Shown: positions 37,589 through 49,500 of the stretch, one piece after another
Position numbering within the stretch: position 1 is the first letter of the stretch
How the letters are laid out: each line of letters starts with the position of its first letter
Assembly (NCBI GenBank): GCA_027603945.1
Contig: JADIIU010000057.1
Span: 17,907-81,906 of the forward strand
Direction of reading: 5' to 3'
DNA length: 64,000 nucleotides
Source of the DNA: Terramyces sp. JEL0728
Lineage: Eukaryota; Chytridiomycota; Chytridiomycetes; Rhizophydiales; Terramycetaceae
Notes under the pieces: generated by a model
Seen by the model: only the letters and a program-made list of their open reading frames with translations
Database searches by the model: none
What the model was told of the DNA's origin: nothing
Made by a program: the position numbers and the translations under genes

Positions 37589-37936
37589 TTAAAAGCTTTC
37601 CAGTGCTAATTTCTCTTGGGTAAATGCACAGGGCACACAACAGCAATGCACCAGACAGTCTGTACAAAAATTCCCTGGTATCCCTGCTGCTTCTCTAATC
37701 TTTCCTCTTCCATGTGCACCTAGGCACGGCCCACATCCTATATAAGATGCTATGCAGTACATGAATGCATCAACTAAACAGTCGTCTTTTCCTTCCAATT
37801 TTTGCTGATTTCGCCCATAAACTGAACAAGAACAACAGCAGCAGGATATACAACAAGTAGTACAATCTTGAGTTGGCGCTTTTAGCAACGATACTGGGAA
37901 CTGTGGTTCTGTGGACATGTGTGGTTGTTCCTTCAT
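37589..37936 (-). CDS. PLAC8-domain protein, copy 3 (diverged)
   Basis: 115 residues, no intron. Keeps the PLAC8 layout: TCCISCCCCSCSVYGRNQQ, GCGPCLGAHGRGKIREA and DCLVHCCCVPCAFTQEKLAL. It is clearly older or faster-evolving than the copy 1/2 pair: the N-terminus differs (LLKAPTQD) and the C-terminus is shorter. Same strand, so the three form one tandem array. Confidence 0.9.
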   Translation of the reverse strand: MKEQPHMSTEPQFPVSLLKAPTQDCTTCCISCCCCSCSVYGRNQQKLEGKDDCLVDAFMYCIASYIGCGPCLGAHGRGKIREAAGIPGNFCTDCLVHCCCVPCAFTQEKLALESF

Positions 37937-38253
37937 GTTAAATTTGGAAACATTTAGTCACAGTCACACTCACCAAAGACAAACGATTACTACTGCCAAG
38001 TTATAACTGTTTGATCTTTATCCTTCATGGATTCGGTTCCCGTCAAGAATATCGATAAGACTGCCAACACTCGCACCCCTTCTGTCCTCACAACTATTAA
38101 CAATAAAGTACCGGTGATAACTATTTTGTTCAATTATCTAGTTTGAATAGAGTTCAAATACGTCTGAAAATACCGGTGAAATATTTCAGGTATTGGTACG
38201 AATGTTATGCAAGAGAGTGTAGATCTCGTGTTTTGAACCTTTATTCTCACAAA
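37937..38253. other. Spacer before the crinkler-like gene
   Basis: 317 bp between divergent genes. It contains an open frame in phase with the crinkler-like gene (from 38143) but no ATG in that frame before 38254. No other feature seen. Confidence 0.45.
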
Positions 38254-39611
38254 ATGAACACAAACGACCTATACCTCAATGTTCAATATGGCACTCTTTT
38301 TGCTGAAGTTAACATTACTGGAATCAGCAGACTTGGTGGAGTAAAGAGTGCTATCAAAACTGACTTTGGAGAAGCTGTTCCTGCTGCTGCTCTAATTCAA
38401 CTCTACACCAACAGCAACAAGGACCGGCTTATTACAGACCTGGATGATATTACTCCTGAAATGACTCCCCAATACTACCAGAAACGAAACCAAGGAGGCT
38501 CTTGTGTAGTTATCGGGACTTTCCCACCACTTACCAGAGAATCAAGCAAGAATGACCTTTTTATTTTAGGTTCTACTCATTACTAACATCAGATGATACT
38601 GCAGATCGCCCTCGTAAAAGACAACGAGTTGAAATCAGTGATTTAACTACACAGCTAAAGTCGTTTGCCAACGTTCAGTTGGTAGATGAATACATACAGT
38701 CGCCGAATCATATCTTTCTTCCATATCCCCAGGACAAAATTCAAAAGTTATACGTTAGAAAGTGCTATCAAGATGTATTTGATTTGCTTTTGAGCCAAGT
38801 TGGTTGTGGGATGGAATCATTTGCAATATCTGGGACACCTGGCATCGGAAAGTCTCTATTTTTTGTCTACATCTTGCATCGCTTGGTCAAGGACTTTACC
38901 ACGAAAAGCCTGTCCTTTAACCCAAACCGAATTGTTTATCAAATGGGCACTGACTACAAATGCTTTGACTTGCAACGGCAAATCGTTACAGAACTTTCAA
39001 AATTGGAAGCTGCCCTCGTTGTTAGAGAACAAGATAGTTTCTACATTATTGATGGACGAGGTTCTGAACCACTGGTTTCGTCTTGTTTGGTATTGTTTAT
39101 TTCCTCCCCCCGTTCAGAATGGTACAAGGAATTCGTCAAGCAAAAAATGGCAAAAGAATGGTACTTTCCTGTTTGGAATTTGGACGAGTTACTGATTTGC
39201 CAGCGCTACTGCTATCCAGATTTATCCATTGAAACTCTTAAAGAGAGACATCGTATCTATGGTGGTGTCGCTCGTTTTGTCTTTCATAAGGATTATTCTC
39301 TCAATGTACCAAGGATAATGGAGGAAGCTTTGGCTGAAGTTGATGCAGTCAAAGGGGTTGGAATCCCGACCAAAATCTTTGCAACTACTCATACCTTGCT
39401 TCATATCATTGTTTCAGACGACAAGCAGTATCAATTCCGCAACGTTGATATTGATGCAATACGTTTTAGAACTTCCTGTTATTTAATAACCATCTTGGGT
39501 ATTTTGTCGTTGAGATGGAATATTTCATTTTGCTTAAATTACGAGTATGAATCTTGCACAGTATTTTTACCAATCCTTCTTTTAGCTGGCCATTATTCTC
39601 TAAAATTTTAA
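38254..39611 (+). CDS. Crinkler (CRN)-like protein with P-loop NTPase; C-terminus probably degenerate
   Basis: Two exons (38254-38569, 38593-39611) with a 23-nt intron give 444 residues. Residues 1-100 look like the ubiquitin-like CRN header (LYLNVQYGTLFAEVNI, VPAAALIQLYT). A basic patch (RPRKRQR) is a likely nuclear signal. The NTPase follows, with SGTPGIGKSLFFVYILHRL (P-loop), SSPRSEWYKEF and RHRIYGGVARFVF. CRN proteins are effector-like or conflict proteins found in oomycetes, chytrids and Glomeromycotina. After VSDDKQYQFRNVDI the sequence no longer fits the family and turns hydrophobic, and no C-terminal nuclease domain is seen, so the gene may be truncated or frameshifted. No secretion signal is evident. 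Confidence 0.8.
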
Positions 39612-39802
39612 TACTGATGTGAAATCCCGTTTTGAACATTTGATCATGTTTAGCGACAATATCAGTTAAAATAGCTGATATCGCTCGGTGCCTTATGTAT
39701 ACTACTGCCAAGTTATAACGGTTAAACGCGAGGTTTAGCTTACAAATAATCCCAGCTGCAGCTTGTAATTTTAAACTTTTTTTTCTTTTTTTCATTTTAA
39801 TC

Positions 39803-40513
39803 ATGTTTCGATCACTTTCAGTCGTTGCTCGCTCAGTCGCATTCAAGCCATCATTCTCTCAATTAAGATTCGCTTCCAAATGTACGCTTTGTTAACCATA
39901 GTCGCCGTAGAATTACAACAATCTCTTGCGGAAGAACATAAATACGAATTAGAAAATAAGGAAACTCCAGACTTTTTGCGTGATTTCAAATCAAGGGGAA
40001 TCTGGACTGTAATATTGTTATTGATGGTAGATTCAAGACACTGAAGGACAACGTGAAGTTTCGTTGAAGAGAAAGTTTGAAAACGAACACATTTCCGTTA
40101 TTTTTTCAACTGATGCTATTTCCGATGCTGTTGAAGAATTTGAGAGTGAAGAAGAACCAATTAGCCCAGTTACAGTTTCTATTCTTATCGAAAAGGATAA
40201 CCATGACGGTGCATTGGAAATCACTGCTGTTGCACAAGACGAAACCTTCTTTATTGAAAACGTAACTTATCTAAAGTCCAAATCAGTTGCTCACGACAGT
40301 TCCGCTGAAGCTGACTGGGTTAGAAGAGGAGACTTTGGAGGACCAAGCTTTTCTGAAATGGACGAAAAGTTGATTGAAACTTTCCACAAGTACATTGAGG
40401 AAAGAGGATTCGATTCTGAATTGTCCAACTTTGTCGCAGACTATGTCGTTCTCAAGGAACAAAACGAATACGAAAGATGGCTAAAGAACCTTTCTGAATT
40501 CGTTGCAAAATAA
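39803..40513 (+). CDS. MAM33/p32 (C1QBP) mitochondrial matrix protein
   Basis: Three exons (39803-39881, 39902-40008, 40031-40513) sum to 669 nt, 222 residues. The N-terminus (MFRSLSVVARSVAFKPSF, then RFASK) is a mitochondrial presequence. The p32 fold follows: LQQSLAEEHKYE, GQREVSLKRKFENE, SFSEMDEKLIETFHKYIEERG and a C-terminal ERWLKNLSEFV helix. The trimeric acidic matrix protein supports mitochondrial translation. Introns are 20 and 22 nt. It converges with the CorA gene, leaving 8 bp between the stops. Confidence 0.93.
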
Positions 40514-40521
40514 ACATTTAT

Positions 40522-41796
40522 TCAATTCATTAAAAACCTCTTTAACGCAACACCAGAAATTAGCGAGACCAAAACCATTACCAACACAATTCCTACAAAC
40601 CAAGCCAGGTCGTCGTGTTCCTGGCCAGGCACTTTGACATTCATTCCCCACAAACCGGTAATTATATTCAACCTAACTTAAATATCCAAATACGGAACCA
40701 GAACACTTGCTAAAGTAGTAAGATTGGTAGATATTTCGTTTCCTCTGTTGCTCGCTTGAGTAATTTCAATGTTAATTTGAGCCAAGTAGTGAGAATGGCT
40801 CCTTGACAACCCCATTTCAAACTGCGCGATATCTTGCTTCATCGTATAAGCGTGATCATAGACGTCTTCAAAATACAGCATGATACTTGCAGTGGTAGTT
40901 GCTTTTAATCTGTTTGCAATCAGCTTGATCAACTCTGGCTTTGAATTGATCAAGCGTTGCAGTTTCATTACCCGTTTTCTTGCTTTACTAATTCTGCTCA
41001 ACATGTCGCTCTGATCATTTGCCTTTAAAATCAATACCAAATCATCAATAGAATCGACCTCAGTCTCCAATTGTCGAATGTAAGGCAGGTACTTGCTTGT
41101 TATATCGTCGATAAACAAGTAGCAAAGATAGTCTGGTAAATGGTATTCGGAAATGTTTGGATCCTGCACTAGCCGGTTTGCGACATGAGCGGTATGGCTA
41201 TTTGGAGCCTTGTGAAACTAAATTAACTATGAATACTGTCAAAATACACTCGTGGTAGATTACCATGGAAATGGGGATCGGCTTCACATCTCCTTGGTAG
41301 TCGACTTCAGTTATACTCTTTACAAGAATGTAATTGTATTTCGGGTGAGAGTCTGCTTTTTGTCTTGTGTCTGGGGCCATTATATCATCGATTGTCAATT
41401 GATGTATATCAAATGCATTTGCAAAGATTTGCATATCTTGATGGGTTGGGTTTGAAACGTCAATCCAAAAAGGCTGAGACGAAACCACGTCTAAAGTTGG
41501 CAGCTCGTTGGTTTTTATGTTCATACTATTCAAACTGGTAAAGTGCTTCACTCCAGTTATGTGTGAATAGAATGTAATGTGCAAATGCGCATGGTCTTGT
41601 ATTGGTTTGAGGCTGTCAAAGAAATCCACTACTTTTTTAAAGTCAATTGAGGGTTGTGATTTTGAAGATATTTTGGATGGTCTGTCAACTATATCGTTGG
41701 AAACTTCCAAGTGAACATCTTCATTGGATGAATTGAATATCTCTGGAAATCTCGGTTAGGTTGAGTTTACTCTTTCCTGGGCGATCTGATACTCAT
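40522..41796 (-). CDS. CorA-family divalent metal transporter (Alr1/Mnr2-like)
   Basis: Four exons (minus strand: 41771-41796, 41237-41750, 40694-41217, 40522-40672) sum to 1,215 nt, 404 residues. A large soluble domain (HLHITFYSH, FWIDVSNPTHQDMQIFANAFDIHQLTIDDI) leads to the long stalk helix, then TM1 ending in the GMNV signature (LWGMNVKVPG) and TM2 (WFVGIVLVMVLVSLISG). CorA pentamers import Mg2+. The GMN motif and LVP segment are visible only after removing the 21-nt intron at 40673-40693. Membrane location (plasma or vacuolar) is not resolved; the N-terminus is shorter than in yeast Alr1. Confidence 0.93.
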
Positions 41797-41914
41797 TTTT
41801 GAAAAATTATTTGTTTACATTTTGACAGTTCACACAACGCATATCGAGTGCAACGCGGCTTAAAGTTAGTGATAGGAGTGGTAAGGGAAACATATTAAAT
41901 ATCTCGAGTATACT

Positions 41915-43731
41915 TTATTGACTGCCCCAGACAGCAGAGGTGTCTTCAAATGGTAAATCAAACGAAGTTACAGGCTTTGGTTTATATTCAGTAGTTTCCT
42001 GTTGGAAAGCATGGCCATCAAACTGCGGTTTTATAAAATCACCGCCAGGTAATGTGCGGCTAAACGAGGTATCGAATCCAAACGAGTCAGCGTTCAATGC
42101 ATCTACAGGCGGTTGGAATTCCCTTACCGGCGAGCTGGGCTTCATAAACTCTTCAGGGGATATGCCATAGTTTGTCTGTGCTGGTTTCATGAACATATCG
42201 GCAGACAAAGTTGGTTTTTGCTGGGTATTATCTTGGATACTAAACTGCTGGAAACCACTTGATATTTCTGAAGATTGAAAATCATTTGAAAATGAAGCAA
42301 AATCATTGTTTGTGCCATGGAAATTATCAAATGGTGTGCTGTCAAACTGCAGCTTTGCGCTTTTTACTGGTTCTGCGCTTTGGAACGCAGTAAAATTAGC
42401 AGACACCGGCTCCACTTTGGATGAACCCCAATCTCCAACTCTGTTTGGATTCGATTCAAATGAAATAGACTGGAAATCAGCAAACCCAGAAGATAACGTT
42501 TCTTTGTTTGAATGGGAAGTATTTGATGAGAATTGTATATCTTTAGTGGAAACATGGGTAATTTCTACTTGGCTAGGTCCAACGTTCATTGTATTCCCTG
42601 TTTCAACTAATTGTGGATTGGATGCAGTGTGAAATGCTCCAAATGAAGCAAAATTTGCAGCGGATGGAGTAGAAATCTCTTTAATCTGCGATTTTGGTAC
42701 AGTTGTAGATGCACCAAAAGCAAAATCGTCTCCCAGTAAATCAATAGTATTGGTTTTAACGCTGCCGGTTGATGCGTTATTAAATGTTTGGTTTGCGTTT
42801 CCTTGTGCGGCAGTAGCTGTTTTTGGAACTTTATCAAACTGAAACAAGTCTTCAGCTGGCTTGGTATGGTGAGGGTTCAGATTAGCTTGCATAGTGGCAA
42901 ACAAATCAGTGTCGTATTCGGGTTTGACATCTACCGCGCTAGATACAGATGACTGACCAAATATCGAGCTTGAATTGGTAAATTCTTTGAATGCAGCATA
43001 CGGATCCTCTTTCTTTTCCACCTGTGTTGCCGGTTTTACAATATTTTGAGCTTTAGGTTGGGCAAATTCAAAATCCAACGGCGATTCCACTGCTTTCAAG
43101 GGATTTCCAATTGAATTGGATCTAGGCGGTGGAATGAACGGCACCGGTTCTACAGCAGTTGATTTTTGCACCGGCATACTGAAGTTATATTGCGGCTCTT
43201 TCTGCAAATTGATTAAATCTGCAGAATCTGGTGCATCATGCGAATGTAAATTTCGGTAACTTCCAAACCGTAACATTTGAACTGGGTTTCGTAACTCGCT
43301 ATTGTCAATTCGTTCTGATTTGACGGGAAATTGAGAAAAAAGAGTTGGTTCGTTTGCAGAGCCGCTCTTCTGATTTAGTTTACTTTGCGAATCCATGTTT
43401 TGATATCTCAATTTCATATGAGTTCGCACCAAATGCGACCGCCTCTCCTCCTTCATTGGGCCGTATACCTCCATTGCTTTTTGGTTTCCTCCTTTAATAT
43501 TCTCCAATTCTTGCTCTGTGAAAATCGAGTTGTAAATGGATTTGATGCGGAAATTGAATTCACGCAGTATTCCAGAGCATTCCTGGCACACAATGGTATT
43601 GCAGCTTGTATTTACGAAAGTGGGAGACTAGAGTTAGTGAATTGTACTTTATTGCCGCAGTCGAAGCAATATTTATTTGCTTGCTGCCTTATCAATTCTT
43701 CAAATATTTCCTTCTGACCCTTTTTCTTCAT
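41915..43731 (-). CDS. ArfGAP-domain protein with disordered Phe-rich tail (AGFG-like)
   Basis: Two exons (minus strand: 43648-43731, 41915-43627) give 598 residues. The ArfGAP zinc finger is Cys-x2-Cys-x16-Cys-x2-Cys: CFDCGNK before the 20-nt intron and SPTFVNTSC, then VCQECSG after it. ArfGAPs stimulate GTP hydrolysis by Arf in vesicle coats. The arginine-finger position after the zinc motif reads ILREF, where CSGxHR is usual, so Arg is kept. Residues about 90-598 are low-complexity with repeated F-x-x-F, FG, FASF and DxF motifs, as in AGFG/Gts1-type proteins that bind endocytic adaptors. Confidence 0.85.
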
Positions 43732-43859
43732 TTTTGAAGATTTCCACGTATTTGATGGCGCATTTACAGCGGACACTATTAGAATAGCTAATAGATGGTG
43801 AATTACAGGGGATAAGATGCGAATTATCCAGATAATAGCTTGCTACAGGCGAATTAAGT

Positions 43860-44900
43860 TTATTGAGAAACCAAGTCTTTAAATTCACCATTGTTGATGA
43901 GCTCTTTAACGATATCTAATCCACCAATCAATTCTCCATTGACGTATAATTGAGGGAAGGTTGGCCAGTCAGAATAGACCTTTAACCCTTGACGCACCTC
44001 TTCATCTTCCAAGATATCAAAAGTGTCAAATTCACACTCTTGATCCTGCAGTATTCCTACTAGCACTCGCGAAAATCCGCACTTTGGCGTGGAAGGATCG
44101 CCCTATAATCAACAAAGGAATACCTTCATGAATAGCACCATCTTGTGTCTATTGATTAATTTCTTTAGTCTGGTGTTTAAATCCTCTTCTTCCGGTAACA
44201 TCTTTTGGAACTCACCACTAGCAATCATTTCTTTCAAGATATCAAGCCCGCCAACGAATTCACCATTGACATAGACTGCATATTAGCAACAAAGTACTCT
44301 GTGGGAATGTTGGCCAATCCGAGTATTCTTTCAATCCCTGTCTGACTGACTCATCAGCCAACTATTTTAGCAATAATTACAATATCAAAAGATCCGTATT
44401 CAATATTCAATCCATCCAATAGCTCAACTGTCTGTCTTGAAAACCCGCACCTTGGTTGAGATGGAACTCCCTTCATGAACAACTATGTTAGCGAAGCGTA
44501 CCATAACTGGGTGAGAATTTGTCAACGTCTTTAGCTTGTCTTTCATATCCAAAACAACCGGAGCGGTGGTGAATGAAGTGTTTTGATATTTTGAAGCCAA
44601 AGCCGACAATTGTGGTGCATTTGAACCTTCAATCCTTTCAATTTCCTTTCCATCCTTTAAAAATACAAATGTCGGCACAGTTTCAATTTCAAAATCCATT
44701 GCTAATTCTTCTACTTGCTCAGCATCTACTAAAAAGTAAGACAGCTTTGGAAAATTTCTTGAAGTTTCCTCAAATACAGTGTTCATGTGCAAGCATGGTT
44801 CATGGAACGAAGCAAAAAAGTTGATAATTGAAATTCCGGACTTGTCAAGCTTGTTGTAGTCCTCAATTGAATTAATTGTATTGACGTTGTGTTTCGCCAT
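43860..44900 (-). CDS. Monothiol glutaredoxin Grx3/Grx4 type (Trx-Grx-Grx)
   Basis: Five exons (minus strand: 44502-44900, 44381-44482, 44298-44361, 44124-44275, 43860-44102) sum to 960 nt, 319 residues. A thioredoxin-like domain lacks the CxxC ([11 protein letters not shown]) and two glutaredoxin domains each carry the CGFS site ([13 protein letters not shown] and [13 protein letters not shown]), followed by SDWPTFPQ(I/L)YVNGE. Two-Grx forms are typical of animals and some early fungi; Dikarya usually have one Grx domain. These proteins bind Fe-S clusters and deliver or sense iron in the cytosol and nucleus. Introns are 19, 19, 22 and 21 nt. Confidence 0.95.
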
Positions 44901-45195
44901 ATTAAGTTGAAATTTTTGACCCTAGTGTTATGGATTTTGACCAATCAAGATAGCACAAAATGTTTTCATTTTGGCCAATCAGCTTCTGTCTGGACTTTAC
45001 CACAAAAAACTATCAAATTAATGTCGGATATCTTGAAAGAGCTGATGCAATCACTATGCTGAGATGTGTCGCAGATGAATATCTCAAAGTTTTCGAATAT
45101 TCGTTACCAGCACAGCATTACCTCAGTCGTAGAGTATTTATTTGATTGATCACAATGATGAGTAAGGCACATATTGTAACAATCCTACCTCTGAA

Positions 45196-46229
45196 TCATT
45201 TGATATTAATATACAAGAAATTAGATGGGATTTTATTAACATCTTCAGCTGTAGCATTAGATAAATCCCAATTATTAACCTTCATATTAGTTTCAGCAAA
45301 CACTGATATTGTTTGAGCAGAATCATCCTCTTCCATTTCCAAAGCTTCAGCCTGAGCCTTTATTCTGTCTTCCTCTCGCTTTTTATAAAAGCATTTGTTG
45401 TGGAATTTCAAAAAATTTTCTCCTGGCCATTCATTTCGTTTAGCTGGATCAAAAGAGAAACGCTTTCCATTCAATTTCATAATTTCTAGTTGTAATTTCT
45501 TTTCAGCCTTTTTTTTGGCCACTGGAAATTCATGTTCTTGTAGCGTTTCTACTATATATTCATCTCCTCTTTTGATAATTGTGAAATCAAGCTTATCAAA
45601 TGGAGCATTAAGACGAGACCACATAAGAATTCCATTACGAACGTCCATCACACGATGTTCAGGATTGTCACAGCTATTAGGAGGAAATATGGTATCGAAA
45701 ATTTCTTTACCTACCAAATTGTTTTTTTGGAAATAAGTATATGAAATAATATGGCAGGCATCACAATCTAAATCTTCTTTGCCAGTTAACATACAACCGT
45801 TATCTCTGTCAAGAACTCTATCCCTAAAAGATTGCTGATTTAGATCTGTCCCATTGCTTCCTCTACTAACACTGCTGATAGCGGACTTTGTTCTTTTCAA
45901 TGGTGTTTTATATGCATTTTGATTGATGACATTGATTATTAGTGCTGTGTCTTCTGTATTGCCAGAGGTTAGTAAAGATAGTGGGAGTCCCCCTTTAAGA
46001 GCAGCACTTTCCAAATTGCCTATTATTAATTCTTGTTGATACCAATATGCAGAGTTATACATCCTAAATCAGTATTCGCTAATAATGATCCTGGCATTGA
46101 GTGGTAGGCTTCGACCAAATCAGCTACATCCGAAAGAGGATTGGGGTTATTATTTGAATGAAAGTGGGTGTGTATCTTAACTGGTCTGTTGTTGCTATAT
46201 CTAATCCAAAAAGTCTTGTTTTCATTCAT
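45196..46229 (-). CDS. HNH-endonuclease-domain protein (HNH_2 type, effector-like)
   Basis: Two exons (minus strand: 46043-46229, 45196-46019) with a 23-nt intron give 336 residues. The first 70 residues (FWIRYSNNRPVKIHTHFHSN, LGCITLHIGNLE across the junction) match a domain seen in many chytrid and Glomeromycotina proteins. The HNH_2 domain has FRDRVLDRDNGCMLTG, CDACHIISYTYF and NGILMWSRLNAPFDKLDF. Such domains are DNases or conflict/effector modules and occur as C-terminal domains of crinkler-type proteins. The tail is Lys/Glu-rich, with KKAEKKLQLE and an acidic EEDDSAQ segment. The crinkler-like gene lies 6 kb away. Function here is inference. Confidence 0.82.
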
Positions 46230-46596
46230 TTTTGAAAGGAAAGTGTGGCTGGATTTGTTTCAAGCCATTGTCAAGTGTGGCTATCAAGTTTAAATTACTA
46301 ACGTTCTGGTACTTTACAAATAATGATTTAAATTAGCAAAATTAATTCACACATTACTTGAAAAAAGAATTATCGTCACGTATACTGTGAAATTAGTCAT
46401 CCGAATAGAAGAGAATTCTCATCAATAGATTCACATAGAGTCCGAAATTCTACTGATTAGTTATTACTTTAAAAGTCTTTTGTATACATCTTATCAAATA
46501 ATGAAAGTAGAATCAATTTTTCCATCAATCATCTTCACTCACATCAAATCACGTGACAGTTTACTTTTAAGCCACGGTTGATACTAGGAAACTTAC
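46230..46596. other. Spacer between HNH gene and BK-type channel gene
   Basis: 367 bp, very A+T-rich, between divergent genes. No coding frame or RNA gene seen. Confidence 0.5.
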
Positions 46597-49500
46597 ATGT
46601 TTGCTAGACGTATAATAAAACAGAGCCTACGAGAGCGACAGCCACTACTACCTGCAGAGCACGAGCAGGAATCAGATTTTACAGATAGCACAGCGTCTGC
46701 CCTGGAATTTCCAAGTGAGGTGAACAAGAGGTTGGAATGGGTATACTGGCTGGACAGATCTTCATTTAGTATATGGTAATTATATAGTAATCCTAGGTAG
46801 TCTACTTTAATATTAGGTAATATTATCTTATATGCAGGTATTTCTCGAATAATACAGGTGGTACTTTGTTTGTAATTCAGGGATATCACGGATGCAGCAC
46901 TAAATATGATTTTCATCGGCTCATATATTACACTGACAGTACTCTCGATAGGACCGAGGGTAAATGGAATTCATGCTAGGAAACCCCAACAGCTCCACCA
47001 CCACCAAGCGAATCTTACCAAACCATGGATTTCATCATTGCGCTATTATTATTTGTTCAATGGCTACCTCGGTTATATATCACAATCAACCCTTCCAGAG
47101 AAATCAAGAGCGCATTTTCGCTATGGACAATCATCTCTTGTTTATCCGTGTTTGTGGTATTCTCCAACCTGTTTCATACTGAGGGGACCTTTTTGGAAGG
47201 TAACTGCTTATAATCCAGGCGGAGTTGTTGTGTTTTTGTATCCATTTAGGTTCTGGAGACTTCATTCAACGATATCTCGATGTTTCAGGCCACGGAAGAG
47301 CTCGTTTTTGCGTATTTCGATAATCAATCAAAAATCAATATTATTGGGGCTGTCGATCTTTAATACTTTGATTGCAGTCACTGCTTGGGTACACATCTGC
47401 CTCTACAAAGTGCAAAAGTACTACGATTTGAACTTTTTTGATATTTTCTACACGATAGGCAACTGTATTTAATTGTAGCGGTTAGTTCCACCTCGGGCCT
47501 CAGCACACAAATTATACCAGACAATGTGTACTCTAGAATCATTACACTTGGGGTCATGATTATTGGGGCAATATTTATACCGACGCAATTATCAGATTTG
47601 CTGGCCATGATTAGAAACTCTTCTAAATTCACAAAGCCGTATCAGTTTAGTGAAAACACTCGCCATGTTTTAGTGGTTGGGAATTTGGAAGTCGTTGCTT
47701 TAAAAGGGTTTTTGAGAGAATTCTTTTCTCCAGATCATGGAAATAGTACAATGATAATGACTGTCGTTTTAATGGCAATAGATGAGCCAAATGAAGAATT
47801 GCTAGCGCTATTGTCAGATCCAGTATATAGCAACAGAGTAAAGTATATCAAAGGTTCGCCAATAAGCTTTAGATCGTTGCAAAAAGCTAGAGCGGATGTT
47901 GCTTGTGCCAGTTTCATTTTGTCATCGCGTATTTCCGATATATCCCCCGTTGAGGAAGATGCAAAAACCGTAATGCGATGCTTGGTAATACTTTTTTAAC
48001 AAGTCTATCCGGAAATTTAACAAAAATATCAAAATTTACGCTCAAATACTATTACCAAGAAACAAGATCCACCTAGAAGGATTAGGTATTTCGGAAATTG
48101 ATAAAAGCGGACCATGTGCTTTGCATAGATGAATTCAAGCTTGGAATGGCAGCTCAGAGCTGTCTCGCCCCAGGATTTTGTAATTTGATGTATTTGCTGA
48201 CAAACTCGATATGTACTGACACGATCGGCGTTTCAAATGATTCTCAAGATGGTCTGTGGATTAGAGAATACTTTGAAGGTGCTATGATGGAAATGTATGA
48301 AATCAAGCTGTCCTCTGAATACGCAAATTTAAGATTTGAAGAAATTATTATTCCCCTTTATCAGAAACAAAAAGCGGTGGCATTTGCTATCGGTCTGGAC
48401 ATTGATCCCGACGAGACTGGCACGTTTGGATCAAGCCAGCGCATTTTGTTCAACCCTACCCAGCTGGTGCTTAAAGGAGGAGAAACGCTGTATATGATTT
48501 CCGACTCTGATCGCACAACTAAAATCATTGAAAATCTACAAATACATGAACTCTTGAGTGTAGAAATAAATGAAAACTTTTGGCCACCAGAACGAACCAC
48601 CTATCATTTTGAAAACTCGTCTAGTCATTTCCTACCAAGAACAAACCTTGAACTGCAATACTGTGATACCGAGTCGTTGGAAAGGATACCTTCGGTTACA
48701 GGGAAATTCAAGAAAGGGAAAACAGAGGACTTTACCGTCGTTAATAAGCAATCTGGAACGCACAAGCTCGAGTCGGAAGCACCAACAGCAGCAGAAATCT
48801 TTGGAACACCTTTATCATCCTTTTCCTCGTCGGAAGATGACCTTAAAACACCAAAGGCAAACGTCGGATCGTCAACGTCAACAGCCATTAAACTGGACGA
48901 GGTAGTAGCACTGCTTGAAGGAAACGACTCTCCAGCGTATATTCCAGGGAAAACATTACCGCACACTGTAGCTAATCATGTAGTTTATTGCTGTATAAAT
49001 CCAACTTTTCCCATCAACCTTGCATATTTTGTCGCTCCATTCCGCCAAAAGGAGCCTGGTTGCCCGATTGTTATCCTTTGCCCTTCCTCGCCCGAAGAAG
49101 AAGATTGGAAAGTCCTTTGTGATTACAATAATATTTATCATATAGTTGGGACGCCGCTCTTGCGCAAGGATTTGCGAAAAACCAGGATAGACAGAGCAAA
49201 TTCTGCAGTAATATTCTCAGACCCCCAGCCGGAAAGCGTAACGGACAGATCTGCTGATTCAACGTCTCTATTAGCACTATTAAACATCCAGGCGTTGTCC
49301 AACGAGTCCAGAATCTTCATTACTGTTGAATTTATCCATGATCAGAATATGAAATTAATAGGGCGGTCGAGACAATCCTACCGCGCGGCTGCAATAAGCG
49401 ATGTAACTGAATTCCCATCGCAAAACTTGATTCCAGCGTTTGCTGGCGGACATGTGTTTTCGCAATCCATGTTCCATTCCGTTTTGTGCCAATCGTACTA

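Noticed and set aside
46026..46062. Frameshift in the HNH gene, which would make it a pseudogene
   Set aside because: A 23-nt GT-AG intron at 46020-46042 joins the two frames in phase and restores LHIGNLESAALKGG.
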